Positions 28,252-36,776 of a DNA stretch of 64,000 nucleotides are shown here, piece by piece. This stretch comes from PALSA-270 sp963770915. Its GTDB lineage: Bacteria > Acidobacteriota > Terriglobia > Terriglobales > Acidobacteriaceae. Each line of letters begins with the position of its first letter. Within the stretch, counting starts at the first letter, position 1. A model generated the notes under the pieces. That model did not search any database. It saw only the letters and a program-made list of their open reading frames with translations, and was not told the origin of the DNA. The stretch is from NCBI GenBank assembly GCA_963770915.1, contig CAVYRG010000001.1, positions 1,240,001-1,304,000 of the forward strand, in the 5' to 3' direction. Both the position numbers and the translations under genes were made by a program.

Positions 28252-28295
28252 GGGAGGCGAGGGTGTAGGCAGTGACTTTCTGGAGTGAGCGGGCC

Positions 28296-29422
28296 CTACC
28301 CGAATATATCTTTCATCTTGCCCAGCAGGCTGCGGCGTTGCGGCTTGTTCTCCACCGGCGTGATGCCTTCCAGTTCCTGCAGCAGTTCGCGCTGGCGCTT
28401 GCTCAACTTGGTGGGAGTCTGCACGCGAATCTCGACGAACAAGTCTCCCTTGCCCCGGCCATTGAGCACGGGCACGCCCTTCCCGCGAATTCGAAACGCC
28501 GTCCCCGAGTGCGTGCCTTCTGGGATTTTCAAATTGTGATCGCCTTCGAGCGTGGGCACCACGAGTTCCGTGCCCAGGGCGGCTTGCGCGAAGGAAATCG
28601 GAATCACGCAGTGCAAATCGTTCCCTTCACGCTCGAAGAAGGAATGTTCCTTGACGTGCAGGACCACATACAGATCGCCGGGCGGGCCGCCAAAAACCCC
28701 GCTCTCCCCCAGCCCGCTGAAGCGGATGCGGGTTCCGTCCTCGACGCCGGCGGGGATTTTTGCATCCACGCTTCTTTGGCGAAGAACGCGGGCTTGTCCT
28801 CTGCACTTGCTGCAAGGATCGGTGATGACGCTGCCCGTCCCCTGGCAATTCGGGCAGGTGCGCGCGATGCTGAAAAAGCCCTGCTGATAGCGAACCTGTC
28901 CACGTCCCGCGCAGGAGCGGCAAGTCACCGGCGCTTTGCCGGGCGCGGCGCCCGAGCCCTCGCATGCTTCGCAAGTCTCGTGGCGGCGGACCGTAACCTG
29001 GCTCTCCGTTCCGAAAACCGCCTCTTCGAACTCCAGCGTGAGGTCCTCGCGCAGGTCGGCGCCTCGCTGCGCGCGGCTGCCTCGCCGGGATCCCTGGCCA
29101 AACAGATCGCCGAAGCCGAAAATATCCCCGAAAATGTCGCTGAAATCCTGAAATGTGGTGGGATCGAAACCGACCCCGCCGCCCCCGCCATTGACCCCGG
29201 CGTGGCCGAAGCGGTCATAGAGGGCGCGCTTTTCGCCGTCGGCCAGCACCGCATAGGCCTCGCTGGCTTCTTTGAATTTTTCCTCGGCATCAGGATTGTT
29301 GGGGTTGCGGTCGGGGTGAAACTGCATGGCCAGCTTACGGTAAGCACTCTTCACCTCCTGATCGGAGGCGCCGCGCGCCACTCCCAGCACTTCGTAGTAA
29401 TCGCGTTTAACGTTGCTTGGCA
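28296..29422 (-). CDS. dnaJ: Chaperone DnaJ (Hsp40), probable CTG start
   Basis: The J domain is complete (KRDYYEVLGVARGA, then the HPD motif in QFHPDRNP). A Gly/Phe linker and four zinc-binding repeats follow (CEACEGSG, CRSCAGRG, CPNCQGTG and the degenerate CSKCRGQA), then the substrate-binding domains. No ATG or TTG lies before the first J-domain residues. A CTG at 29422 (codons CTG CCA AGC AAC) with AGGA eight bases upstream would give MPSNVKRDYYEVLG, the N-terminus usual for the family; starting at the GTG at 29390 would delete the first helix. DnaJ delivers clients to DnaK and stimulates its ATPase. The gene is third in hrcA-grpE-dnaJ. Confidence 0.93.
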
Positions 29423-29449
29423 GAGTTATGTTCCTAACTGTTCTTACCC

Positions 29450-29544
29450 GTTGTCATTCCGAAGCGCGGGGGCATCGCGCGAGAAATCTTCTTTTGACCG
29501 CGCAAGAAGCAGATTCCTCGCCAAAAACCGGATCGGAATGACAA
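29450..29544. repeat. Inverted-repeat intergenic element between grpE and dnaJ
   Basis: It is bounded by TTGTCATTCCGA and TCGGAATGACAA, exact inverted ends, and contains GAAATCTTC and AAGCAGATTCCTCGCC. It is the core of the MITE-like element without the outer ends and occupies nearly the whole gap inside the operon. Confidence 0.7.
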
Positions 29545-29547
29545 CGC

Positions 29548-30153
29548 CTAGTGCTTCGTGTTCCGCGCCACTTTCACCATCGCCGGGCGCAACAAACGAT
29601 CCTTCAGCTTGTATCCGCTTTGCAACTCTTCCAGCACTTCGTGGTCCCGCGCGGCGTCCGTGTCCACCATCTCGATCGCCTCGTGGAGATACGGATCAAA
29701 CGTCTCCCCTTTGGCTGGAACGGGCCGCAGTCCTAACTTGTGCAAGGCATCGCGCAGCTGCCGGTAGATGTGCTCGACGCCACTCTTGAATTCCGAGTCG
29801 CCCGGCGGAGCATGTTGCAGAGCGCGCTCAAAGCTGTCGAGCACAGGCAGCAGCGTCTTTAACGCATCCGCCAGCGCGAAGTCGCGGAATTCCTGCTGCT
29901 CGCGAACCGCGCGCTTGCGGGCGTTTTCGAACTCCGCCTGCAATCGCGCAAGCCGGTCGACCAGCGCGTCCCGCTCCGCTCTCAGTTTTTGCAGCTCGCC
30001 GTCGCGAGCATCCCCATCCGCCGGGGTGAAACCAGCCGCAGCGTTGGGCAGTCCAGCTCTTTCGCTCGAATCTTCGCCCGCGCCCTGGCTCAGCTCGTGA
30101 TCGACATCCAGCTCGCGCCGAGAGGCTTCCGTTTTTCCGTTGCTTCTCGCCAT
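29548..30153 (-). CDS. grpE: Nucleotide exchange factor GrpE
   Basis: The 201-residue product has an acidic disordered N-terminus and a long dimerising helix (LRAERDALVDRLARLQAEFENARKR). The C-terminal domain has LPVLDSFERAL, FKSGVEHIYRQL and the signature FDPYLHEAIEMVDTD, then GYKLKDRLLRPAMVKV. GrpE releases ADP from DnaK and also acts as a thermosensor. It begins 15 bases after the hrcA stop, and dnaJ follows after a repeat element. Confidence 0.96.
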   Translation of the reverse strand: MARSNGKTEASRRELDVDHELSQGAGEDSSERAGLPNAAAGFTPADGDARDGELQKLRAERDALVDRLARLQAEFENARKRAVREQQEFRDFALADALKTLLPVLDSFERALQHAPPGDSEFKSGVEHIYRQLRDALHKLGLRPVPAKGETFDPYLHEAIEMVDTDAARDHEVLEELQSGYKLKDRLLRPAMVKVARNTKH

Positions 30154-30168
30154 AATCTCGCTACACCA

Positions 30169-31209
30169 TCATTCCGATTCGTTTAAAATCTTGTCAAACA
30201 AACGCGCAATGTAGGAAACCGCCGTCATGGTGTTCTGATAGTCGATCCGTGTCGATCCGATCACCGCCAGCGATCCCATCACTTCGCCATTCACCCGCGC
30301 CGGAGCGCCAATCAGCACCAGATTGCGCATCGAGGGCAGCGCCTCATCCAACCCAATCACCACTCGCACCGCTTCCTGTTTTGTGTCTAAATACGCCCCC
30401 AGCAGCTCGACGAGCTTCTGTTTCTCCTCCAGCGCTTTCAGCAGCTCTTGCAAGCGCTGGCGATCCTGCTCGCCGGCCACCAGATTCGCGGCTCCCTCGA
30501 CGAAAATCACCTGAGCGGTTTCGTCGGTGGTCAACGCACCCTGGCGGTAAAGCTGTTCCACTGAACTCATCAGCGTGTCATATTCGCTGCGTTCTTGCTC
30601 CAACCGGCGGGCAATCTCGGTTCGCATGGCCTCCATGGTCCAGCCACGGAAGTTCTCGTTGATGAAGCGCGCCGCGACATCGAGGTCGCCTTGCGGAATG
30701 TCCAGCCGCAGAACCCGATCCCGCACCAGTCCCGACTTCGTCACCACCACGGCCAAAACCTTTTGGTCTCCTAGCCGCGAAAAGTAGACGTGCTCCAGGG
30801 CGTTCTTGGGTCCGCCTATGGCAACCGCCACTCCCACATTATGAGAGATGAGCGAAAGCACGTGCGAGGTGCGCTCCATGAATTCCTGCACATCGGAAAT
30901 GCCATGCAGAGAATCCTGGATGATGTCCTCATCCTCGTGCGAAAGCCGTGCCTTCCCGGTAAGCTGTTCGACGTAATAGCGATAGCCTTCCGAACTCGGA
31001 ACCCGGCCGGCCGAGGTATGGGGCTGCTCCAGAAAACCCGCGTCCACCAAATCCGCCATTACGTTGCGAATCGTGGCCGGGCTCAGCCCCTCGCGACTGG
31101 AGCGGGCCAGCGTGCGCGACCCGACCGGCTCACCCGTAGAAATAAAGGTCTCTACGATGGCGGTTAGAATCTCCCGTTCCCGTTCGCCGATCGGCGGTCC
31201 TGATTGCAT
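30169..31209 (-). CDS. hrcA: Heat-shock repressor HrcA
   Basis: The 346-residue product has the winged-helix N-terminus (REREILTAIVETFISTGEPVGSRTLAR, then GLSPATIRNVMADLVDAGFLEQPHTSAGRVPS) and the GAF-like core and dimerisation domain typical of HrcA (LVLIGAPARVNGEVMGSLAVIGSTRIDYQNTMTAVSYIA). HrcA binds CIRCE elements and represses heat-shock genes until it is destabilised. It leads the operon and has a CIRCE-like site 149 bp upstream, so it should control itself, grpE and dnaJ. No dnaK or groESL is in the window. Confidence 0.96.
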   Translation of the reverse strand: MQSGPPIGEREREILTAIVETFISTGEPVGSRTLARSSREGLSPATIRNVMADLVDAGFLEQPHTSAGRVPSSEGYRYYVEQLTGKARLSHEDEDIIQDSLHGISDVQEFMERTSHVLSLISHNVGVAVAIGGPKNALEHVYFSRLGDQKVLAVVVTKSGLVRDRVLRLDIPQGDLDVAARFINENFRGWTMEAMRTEIARRLEQERSEYDTLMSSVEQLYRQGALTTDETAQVIFVEGAANLVAGEQDRQRLQELLKALEEKQKLVELLGAYLDTKQEAVRVVIGLDEALPSMRNLVLIGAPARVNGEVMGSLAVIGSTRIDYQNTMTAVSYIARLFDKILNESE

Positions 31210-31324
31210 TCGGTTCCTTGTATCATCGCAGCCCGGCGGTCGGGCTGTGTACCCACGCTCGCCTAGCTAACCACCTTTAAATCCATATATTTAAGCTTTT
31301 GTCTTCAGGAAGGCGCCAGTTACA

Positions 31325-31354
31325 ATTCTAGGAACCCCGCCGCCCCCTTGTCAA
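31325..31354 (-). promoter_or_regulatory. Promoter of hrcA-grpE-dnaJ
   Basis: On the minus strand TTGACA (31354-31349) and TAGAAT (31330-31325) are 18 bases apart. Start of transcription would be near 31318, giving a leader of about 110 bases. A CIRCE-like element lies directly upstream of the -35. Confidence 0.75.
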
Positions 31355-31357
31355 GGG

Positions 31358-31384
31358 TTAGCACTCTCGGCGGGGGATTGCCAA
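31358..31384. promoter_or_regulatory. CIRCE operator for HrcA
   Basis: TTAGCACTC (31358-31366) is an exact CIRCE half. After 9 bases, GATTGCCAA (31376-31384) matches 7 of 9 positions of GAGTGCTAA. It lies three bases from the -35 of the hrcA promoter. Confidence 0.85.
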
Positions 31385-31426
31385 TCTAGGAACTGCGCGT
31401 GGCCCCGCAGTCGGGGAAAGCCGAAC

Positions 31427-32281
31427 CTACTGAATTTGGATTACCCCTTCAGACGACGCGGACTTGATCTCCTCAACCCGTGCCATGACTTTCCGGGCAA
31501 CCTCGTAGAGCGATTTCGCGTGGGGAGAGTTCTCTCCTTCTAAGACGGTCGGAATCCCCGCATCCCCGCCCTTGCGAAGCTCGGGATCAAGCTGAATATT
31601 CCCCAGGAAAGCTACTCCAAACCGCTCGGCGGTTTTTTCGGCGCCGCCGCGCGAGAAAATATCGATCTCGTGCTGGCAATGGGGACAAACGAAATAGCTC
31701 ATGTTCTCCACCATGCCGACCAGGTCGACTTTCATCTGCCGGAACATCTCAATCGCCTTCCGCGCGTCCTGCAAAGAAACATCGGACGGCGTTGAAACCA
31801 CAATCGCGCCGGTCAGGGGAACGGTCTGAATCAGCGAAAGCGCGACGTCGCCGGTGCCGGGAGGCAAATCCACTACCAGATACTCGAGCTGCCCCCAATG
31901 CACCGATCCCAGAAATTGCCGGATGATCGAATGCAGCATGGGGCCACGCCAGATCAGCGGCTTGTCGCCGGGATTCAAAAATCCCACCGAAACGACCTTC
32001 AGGCCGTGAACTTCCAGCGGATCGATCTTTCCTTCAGGGTTGACCTGAGGCTGAGCGCTGGCTCCGAGCATAAGAGGCACGTTCGGACCGTAAACGTCGG
32101 CGTCGAGCAATCCGACTTTGCGTCCCAGCTTCGCCAGAGCGATGGCCAGGCTGACGGCAAGGGTGGTCTTGCCGACTCCGCCCTTGCCGGAGCCGACCGC
32201 GATGATGGACTCCACGCCGGGCAAAGGCTGCGGCCCCTGCGGCGGCGGCGGTCCGCCCTGAGGATGCGTATGTGAACCCAA
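31427..32281 (-). CDS. Mrp/NBP35-type iron-sulfur carrier ATPase
   Basis: I choose a TTG start at 32281 (AAGG eight bases upstream), giving 284 residues beginning GSHTHPQGG after the initiator. A longer frame to 32365 would start upstream of the TATAAT at 32325-32330 and so upstream of the transcript. The protein has the deviant Walker A GSGKGGVGKTT, the switch segment DADVYGPNVPLMLG, the DLPPGTGD motif and a CPHC pair (PHCQHEID) for cluster binding. Mrp proteins carry or assemble iron-sulfur clusters. The His/Pro/Gly-rich N-terminus is short, with no DUF59 domain. Confidence 0.93.
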   Translation of the reverse strand: MGSHTHPQGGPPPPQGPQPLPGVESIIAVGSGKGGVGKTTLAVSLAIALAKLGRKVGLLDADVYGPNVPLMLGASAQPQVNPEGKIDPLEVHGLKVVSVGFLNPGDKPLIWRGPMLHSIIRQFLGSVHWGQLEYLVVDLPPGTGDVALSLIQTVPLTGAIVVSTPSDVSLQDARKAIEMFRQMKVDLVGMVENMSYFVCPHCQHEIDIFSRGGAEKTAERFGVAFLGNIQLDPELRKGGDAGIPTVLEGENSPHAKSLYEVARKVMARVEEIKSASSEGVIQIQ

Positions 32282-32324
32282 GAAGGTCGCCTTTCTGAAC
32301 GAAATAGCAGATGAGCTTACTTTG

Positions 32325-32330
32325 ATTATA
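32325..32330 (-). promoter_or_regulatory. -10 box upstream of the Mrp gene
   Basis: A perfect TATAAT on the minus strand, with a TG immediately before it; no strong -35. It supports the TTG start at 32281. Confidence 0.6.
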
Positions 32331-32449
32331 CAGACGAAGGACCGGGCGCAGCCTCGCGCTGACAAAGAAGGAGCCCAACTACACGCCCGCCGGATTTGAA
32401 GTTCATCGAAAGAATCGGTTCACAATGCTGCAACCTCCCAGAGTTGCGC

Positions 32450-32613
32450 TAGTGGCCCAATTTGGATATTTCCTCCAATTTGTCATTCCGAAGCGCAGCA
32501 CTACCGCGCGAGGAATCTGCTGTTTTGTTGCAGTCAACAAGCAGATTCCTCGCCGATAAGGCCGGCCCGGACTGACAATGGTTAGTATAAATTCGCCAAA
32601 CTGAGGCATTCCC
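32450..32613 (+). mobile_element. MITE-like element, copy 2
   Basis: It begins TAGTGGCCCAATTTGG, continues with TTTGTCATTCCGAAGCGCAG, CGCGAGGAATCTGCTGTTTT, AACAAGCAGATTCCTCGCC and GATAAGGCCGG, and ends ATTCGCCAAACTGAGGCATT. The outer ends are imperfect inverted repeats of each other. It lies between the Mrp and FKBP genes. Confidence 0.7.
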
Positions 32614-32652
32614 GGAGTTGCCGAGTTCGCTAGGCAATGGGAGAATAGCGGC

Positions 32653-33576
32653 ATGTTGAAAACTCTGACTGTGGCTATCCTGATGTTGGCGGGGGCGATT
32701 TGCGTCAGCGCACAGACCAAATCCACCCCGGCGGCGAAACCAAAAACAGCTTCCTCGGCCAAAACGCAAACGGCGCCTGCGAAAACTCACCCCGCGACTG
32801 CCGCCAAGGCTCCTGCTCCGCTAACCACGCAGAAGGAGAAGTTCAGCTACGCTCTTGGCATGAACCTGGGAAACAATCTGCACCGGGGAGATGTCGCGGT
32901 CGACCCCGACATTCTGGCGCGGGGCTTAAAGGACGCCATAGCCGGAGGAAAGATGCAGATGACCGAGCCGGAAGCCGCAGCGGTGCTCGAGCAGGTGTCG
33001 AACGAGGCTAGGCAGAAGATGCAAGCCAAGATGCAGCAGGAGGCGGAGGCCAACAAGAAGGCGGGCGATGCTTTCCTGGCTTCCAACAAGGCGAAGGAGG
33101 GCGTAGTCGCGCTGCCCGATGGTCTGCAATACAAAATCCTGACTGCCGGCACCGGGCCCAAGCCCGCCGCCAGCGACACGGTGGTGTGCAACTACCGCGG
33201 TACGCTGACCGATGGCACCGAGTTTGACAGCTCCTACAAGCGCAACGAGCCGCTGACCATTCCCGTTTCCGGCGTGATTAAAGGCTGGACGGAAGCTCTG
33301 CAACTGATGCCGGTCGGGTCGAAGTGGCAGCTCTTCATCCCCGCGGACTTGGCCTATGGCGAGCACGGCCAAGGCCCGATCCCGGCGAACTCGACCTTGG
33401 TGTTTGAGGTGGAACTGCTCTCGATTAAGCCCAAGGAAGCCGAGCAGACTCCAGGGAAAGCCCCGGAGAGCGCTCCGGAAAATCCCTCATCCACCGCACC
33501 GGCAGCATCCGCACCGGGGTCTGCGGCAAGTTCGAGCGCTCCGGAAAAGACTCCCGCAGCGGGAGACCAGAAATAG
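32653..33576 (+). CDS. FKBP-type peptidyl-prolyl isomerase, exported (FkpA/Mip-like)
   Basis: The 307-residue product has a signal peptide (cleavage after VSAQ), an Ala/Lys/Pro-rich linker and the FKBP N-terminal dimerisation domain (FSYALGMNLGNNLHRG, about 63-140, with a long charged helix). The FKBP catalytic domain (about 155-262) contains YRGTLTDGTEFDSSY, GVIKGWTEAL, GSKWQLFIPADLAYGE and STLVFEVELLSI. A Pro/Ala/Ser-rich tail follows. It catalyses proline isomerisation and acts as a periplasmic chaperone. A good terminator lies 20 bases after the stop. Confidence 0.94.
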   Translation: MLKTLTVAILMLAGAICVSAQTKSTPAAKPKTASSAKTQTAPAKTHPATAAKAPAPLTTQKEKFSYALGMNLGNNLHRGDVAVDPDILARGLKDAIAGGKMQMTEPEAAAVLEQVSNEARQKMQAKMQQEAEANKKAGDAFLASNKAKEGVVALPDGLQYKILTAGTGPKPAASDTVVCNYRGTLTDGTEFDSSYKRNEPLTIPVSGVIKGWTEALQLMPVGSKWQLFIPADLAYGEHGQGPIPANSTLVFEVELLSIKPKEAEQTPGKAPESAPENPSSTAPAASAPGSAASSSAPEKTPAAGDQK

Positions 33577-33596
33577 GGTTGATCAGGTTTGTGTGG

Positions 33597-33623
33597 CGCG
33601 GGCGCCCTCGCCCGCGTCTTTTT
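33597..33623 (+). terminator. Rho-independent terminator after the FKBP gene
   Basis: CGCGGGCG and CGCCCGCG form an 8-bp stem with loop CCCT, followed by TCTTTTT. The hairpin sequence recurs at 36777-36796 on the other strand without a T run. Confidence 0.85.
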
Positions 33624-33738
33624 CTTGCTGAGATCATGGCTCGTGTACCCTCGCACGGCGGAAATGTCTACCGCCCGTTCGGGCATCCCACGCTTGTTCG
33701 CCTTGTGTTCGCCAGAGGAAAAGTGCTACCCTTCGCTG

Positions 33739-34488
33739 ATGGAGCCTCGGGTTACGGCATGGAACTTTAACGGTTCGGCTGCAAACGAAGCGACTCTGAA
33801 ACCCCTTTGTCAGGAGACGGAAAAACACTTCGCGCTTCCACCCAAAAGGCTCTATCGTTACTTTGCAGCTCGGGACGATGAGCAACTGCGGCAAATGCCT
33901 CAGTTTGGGCGGCACTATCGCGGATTTCACCTTTCACGCTCGGCAAGAAATTGCGTCCCCGACTATCTCCGGGATTGTTTCTATCGTCCTTTTAGTGAGA
34001 TCCCAGAAGGAATGCCGCATCAAGACACTATTATCTTCGACAATCTGGTATATGTCAGAAGCACAACCTGTCTCGACGTGGTTGGTGCGGTGATAACCTA
34101 CGCCCATGAATTGCAGCACTTCATGCAGCACGGTTTCGCCCCCAAATTGGCGTTCGTGAACTTCAAGCTGTATGAAAATCTGAAACTATTCGAGCCGAGT
34201 GCCATGACAACTGACATTCCACACGAGCGCGAAGCTAACATCGTTTCAAAGCGAGTTGCCGAGGCTGTGTGTGGCCGTGAGGCAGTCAAGGCGTTCGCCG
34301 AAGAGCAGGTTCTATTCATGGAGCGTGCTGGCGAGGAGGAACAGAAGGCCCGATACATGTTCTTCCGAGACGTTCCGTCTTCGTCTGACTACGACCTCTT
34401 GCAAGAGACGCTTCGTTTGGTCGAGAAATACAGAGAGAGAATCGACTTTGGGGTTGATACAAGGCAGCCTGAATGGTGGGTGGAATAG
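33739..34488 (+). CDS. Putative HExxH metallopeptidase-like protein
   Basis: From the ATG at 33739 the product is 249 residues. The only recognisable motif is YAHELQHFMQH near residue 120, an HExxH of the kind that binds zinc in metallopeptidases; a downstream PHEREANI segment could give the third ligand. There is no signal peptide or membrane segment, so the protein is probably cytosolic. No ribosome binding site is evident, and the frame stays open upstream to 33589, so the start is uncertain. The codon usage is more A+T-rich than that of its neighbours, which hints at transfer. I do not recognise the family. Confidence 0.6.
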   Translation: MEPRVTAWNFNGSAANEATLKPLCQETEKHFALPPKRLYRYFAARDDEQLRQMPQFGRHYRGFHLSRSARNCVPDYLRDCFYRPFSEIPEGMPHQDTIIFDNLVYVRSTTCLDVVGAVITYAHELQHFMQHGFAPKLAFVNFKLYENLKLFEPSAMTTDIPHEREANIVSKRVAEAVCGREAVKAFAEEQVLFMERAGEEEQKARYMFFRDVPSSSDYDLLQETLRLVEKYRERIDFGVDTRQPEWWVE

Positions 34489-34667
34489 AGAACGGTCGGC
34501 GGCGCGAAGCCGGGACACGCGGGCGGCTCGGCGGTCGCCAAGCTTGGCAGTGAGCGTCTCCGTGAGCTCGCTGCCTGATGCAAGACGCGCGGCAGGGACG
34601 GGCCGCACCGAGAATCGGAGGTGCGGAGGCTAGCCCCGCAGACTCGCCTGCGCCCGGCCATGAAGCA

Positions 34668-34732
34668 CAAGGTCCCTCCGCTCCGCACAACCATCCGCTT
34701 TCCGGATGGTTGCGCTCCGGTCGGGATGACAG
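34668..34732. repeat. Hairpin-bearing intergenic repeat
   Basis: AACCATCCG and CGGATGGTT make a perfect 9-bp stem with loop CTTTC (34689-34711). It is flanked by GGTCCCTCCGCTCCG on one side and CGCTCCGGTCGGGATGACAG on the other. The outer end is related to the TGTCATTCCGA family. Confidence 0.55.
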
Positions 34733-34787
34733 ATGGGGGAGAGAGCAATACCGTGCGTTGTTCGGCGAGCATCCTTGCGGGTCCATC

Positions 34788-35201
34788 TCACCTCGACTGA
34801 TATTTGAAAAATCTGGGCTCTCTAGTCGGAATGTCCGAAGCTTTTCCGCGCACGGTCCAGTACCACCTGCTTCCGTTGCTTGTGGTCTGTTCCGTGCGAA
34901 AGCGGTGAGCCGCACCCGCGTACTGCGAGAGAATCAGGACCGTGTCACTGTTACTTGGCAGGTCGTCGACGTCAAAAAGCTCAAAGTCCGGGAATGGTCT
35001 GTAGTCGCCGAGAAGCTTGTTTAGCTTGTCCAGCGCGCCGTTGATGAATTTGAGTTTGAATTTGTTGAGGGCGTCGTTGGGCTTTTTCTTGGAGAGTTCG
35101 GAGATTTCCGAGAGGAAAGAGTGGAGTTGTTGCTCCAGCTTTTCGAATTCGTAGATGTCTTCTTTGCGGTCCATGCGGTACTCCTGCGGGCTTGCTGACA
35201 T
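34788..35201 (-). CDS. Small helical protein, unknown function
   Basis: The 137-residue product has a charged, probably coiled N-terminal half (EDIYEFEKLEQQLHSFLSEISELSKKKPNDALNKFKLKFINGALDKLNKLL) and a C-terminal half with DFELFDVDDLPSNSDTVLILSQY. Two starts are credible: the ATG at 35201 (GGAG five bases upstream) and one at 35174 (GGAG six bases upstream). The gene lies downstream of, and on the same strand as, the nuclease-like gene at 35352, with 150 bp between. I do not recognise it; a partner of the nuclease-like protein is conceivable. Confidence 0.55.
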   Translation of the reverse strand: MSASPQEYRMDRKEDIYEFEKLEQQLHSFLSEISELSKKKPNDALNKFKLKFINGALDKLNKLLGDYRPFPDFELFDVDDLPSNSDTVLILSQYAGAAHRFRTEQTTSNGSRWYWTVRGKASDIPTREPRFFKYQSR

Positions 35202-35305
35202 TTTCTCCAGCGAACAAAACGCAGGTCCTTCGTCGGAGTCCTCAGGATGACAGCGCTCGGGTAACCTCAGGCGCTAAAGCGCTGACGTATGTTCGCTCGC
35301 TTAGC

Positions 35306-35326
35306 GGCACGACCAAAGGTCGTGCC
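35306..35326. repeat. Hairpin between the two small-locus genes
   Basis: GGCACGACC and GGTCGTGCC form a perfect 9-bp stem with loop AAA. No T run follows on either strand. An adjoining CGCT/AGCG pair makes the whole gap repeat-like. Confidence 0.5.
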
Positions 35327-35351
35327 CTTCCCAAAACCAAGCCAACCGCTT

Positions 35352-36722
35352 CTAGCCGGGGCAGGCCCGCATAAACTCTACATATTTTTTCTTGAGTACG
35401 TCCAGCGGGTCGCGCTGCTTCGATTCGTAGAGGTTGACGATTTGTTCCAGGTCGTAGTCATCGACGATGAGGATGCACCGGCGCTGCCCGGACCAGAGGT
35501 CAACCGTGTTTCGGAAGACGGCGGGCAGGGGCATTCTGCGGGTGAGGAGGATGCCGAAACGGCCGAATTCGGCGGTCAGATAACGATTGAGCTGGTTGAT
35601 ATGGCTGCCGTGGAGTTCGGCGGCGTTCTTCATCTCCATGACGATCTGGCGGGATTCGTACTTCTGGAATACTTCTTCTAAGAACGGATGAGAGCGGTTG
35701 TTGTAGAAGATGAGGTCGCGAATTAAAGCGCCGGATTCGGTGCGGGATTGGGCTTTGGCGAAGTCGAGTTGAGGGTAGAAGGCTGAGGCCAGCAGGCGGG
35801 AGAGCTCGCGTTCGTACTTCTTGTCGTTTTCTTCCTTCATGCCCGTGGGGAGGGCCTTGATGACTTGCAGGCTGGTTTTGGCGGAGGCGATGGGAATCTG
35901 GCTGAAGAGCGGGTCGTTTTTGCAGGCGGCGGCGGTGCGCTCTTTGGCAGCGACATATTCCTGAACTGCGCCGTAGTTTTGACGGTTGTAGGTCACGACG
36001 GCCACGCGAGACGGGCCCTCGACGGGCGATTTTTCCTTGGGGAAGTATTCGGCGGCGTACTCCTTGAAATCGAGCCAGGGGCGGAATCTTAGCCAGCGCT
36101 TGGGGACAAGGATGATGGGCCCTTTGGTTTCGGGATTGACGGGGAGGGCGATGGCGGATTCATCGGACAGTTTGTTTTCTTTGTAGTTATAGACCGATGG
36201 GACCTTGGCCGGTTGGGTGGGGATGCTGTGGTTCTGGCATTGCTGGATGGTGTAGTCGATGAGAAACGACTTCAGAAGATTGCAGGCGATGTCGCTGATG
36301 CGGTCGGCGGAGATGTGTTCGACGAAGAATTGAATTTCCTCAAAGTGGATGAAGCCGCGTTTGTCGTAGTCGGGGACGGTTTTGAATAGTTCCAGAATCT
36401 GCTCGGCGGTGGTTTTGCCGATGCGGCGGCCTTCGCGAGTGTGGGAATGGCCGAAGCCGGCTTCGTCGCATTCGCTCAGGGTAGTGAGGATTTCGGCGGC
36501 CTGGGAGTGGCGGCCTTGTTTTTCAAGGTGTCCGAGGTGGTTGAAGGAATTGACTACGGCGGTGTGGAGGGCGTTGTCCTGCTGGCTGGGGGAACGCCAG
36601 AGGAGGAAAGGGTCGAGGTAGAGGGGGATGTCTTCGTCGAGGAAGGGGATGGCGAAGTCGGCCTGGGCCTGGGTGATGAGGACGCCGTAGTAGTCGGTAA
36701 GTCGTGGGCGGACCAGGGGCAT
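35352..36722 (-). CDS. Putative PD-(D/E)XK nuclease-like protein
   Basis: The 456-residue product is intact and cytosolic. Its C-terminal third has ESGALIRDLIFYNN, then KYESRQIVMEMKNAAE and HINQLNRYL. An Asp, followed about 25 residues later by E-x-K in a predicted strand and then a helix with Gln, is the arrangement of PD-(D/E)XK nucleases. The N-terminal two thirds (DYYGVLITQAQADFAIPFLDEDIPLYLDPFLLW, then FIHFEEIQFFVEHIS) resemble nothing I can name. Such nuclease-like proteins often act in defence or repair; no methylase or helicase is adjacent, so that role is only a possibility. Confidence 0.6.
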   Translation of the reverse strand: MPLVRPRLTDYYGVLITQAQADFAIPFLDEDIPLYLDPFLLWRSPSQQDNALHTAVVNSFNHLGHLEKQGRHSQAAEILTTLSECDEAGFGHSHTREGRRIGKTTAEQILELFKTVPDYDKRGFIHFEEIQFFVEHISADRISDIACNLLKSFLIDYTIQQCQNHSIPTQPAKVPSVYNYKENKLSDESAIALPVNPETKGPIILVPKRWLRFRPWLDFKEYAAEYFPKEKSPVEGPSRVAVVTYNRQNYGAVQEYVAAKERTAAACKNDPLFSQIPIASAKTSLQVIKALPTGMKEENDKKYERELSRLLASAFYPQLDFAKAQSRTESGALIRDLIFYNNRSHPFLEEVFQKYESRQIVMEMKNAAELHGSHINQLNRYLTAEFGRFGILLTRRMPLPAVFRNTVDLWSGQRRCILIVDDYDLEQIVNLYESKQRDPLDVLKKKYVEFMRACPG

Positions 36723-36776
36723 GGGATATTGTAGGATTTTCGGCGGGCGCCGGCTTTGGGTTTCGTTGCAGGGATA

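Noticed and set aside
28272..29789. Long plus-strand ORF of 505 codons
   Set aside because: It is the antisense shadow of dnaJ and grpE, common in GC-rich DNA.
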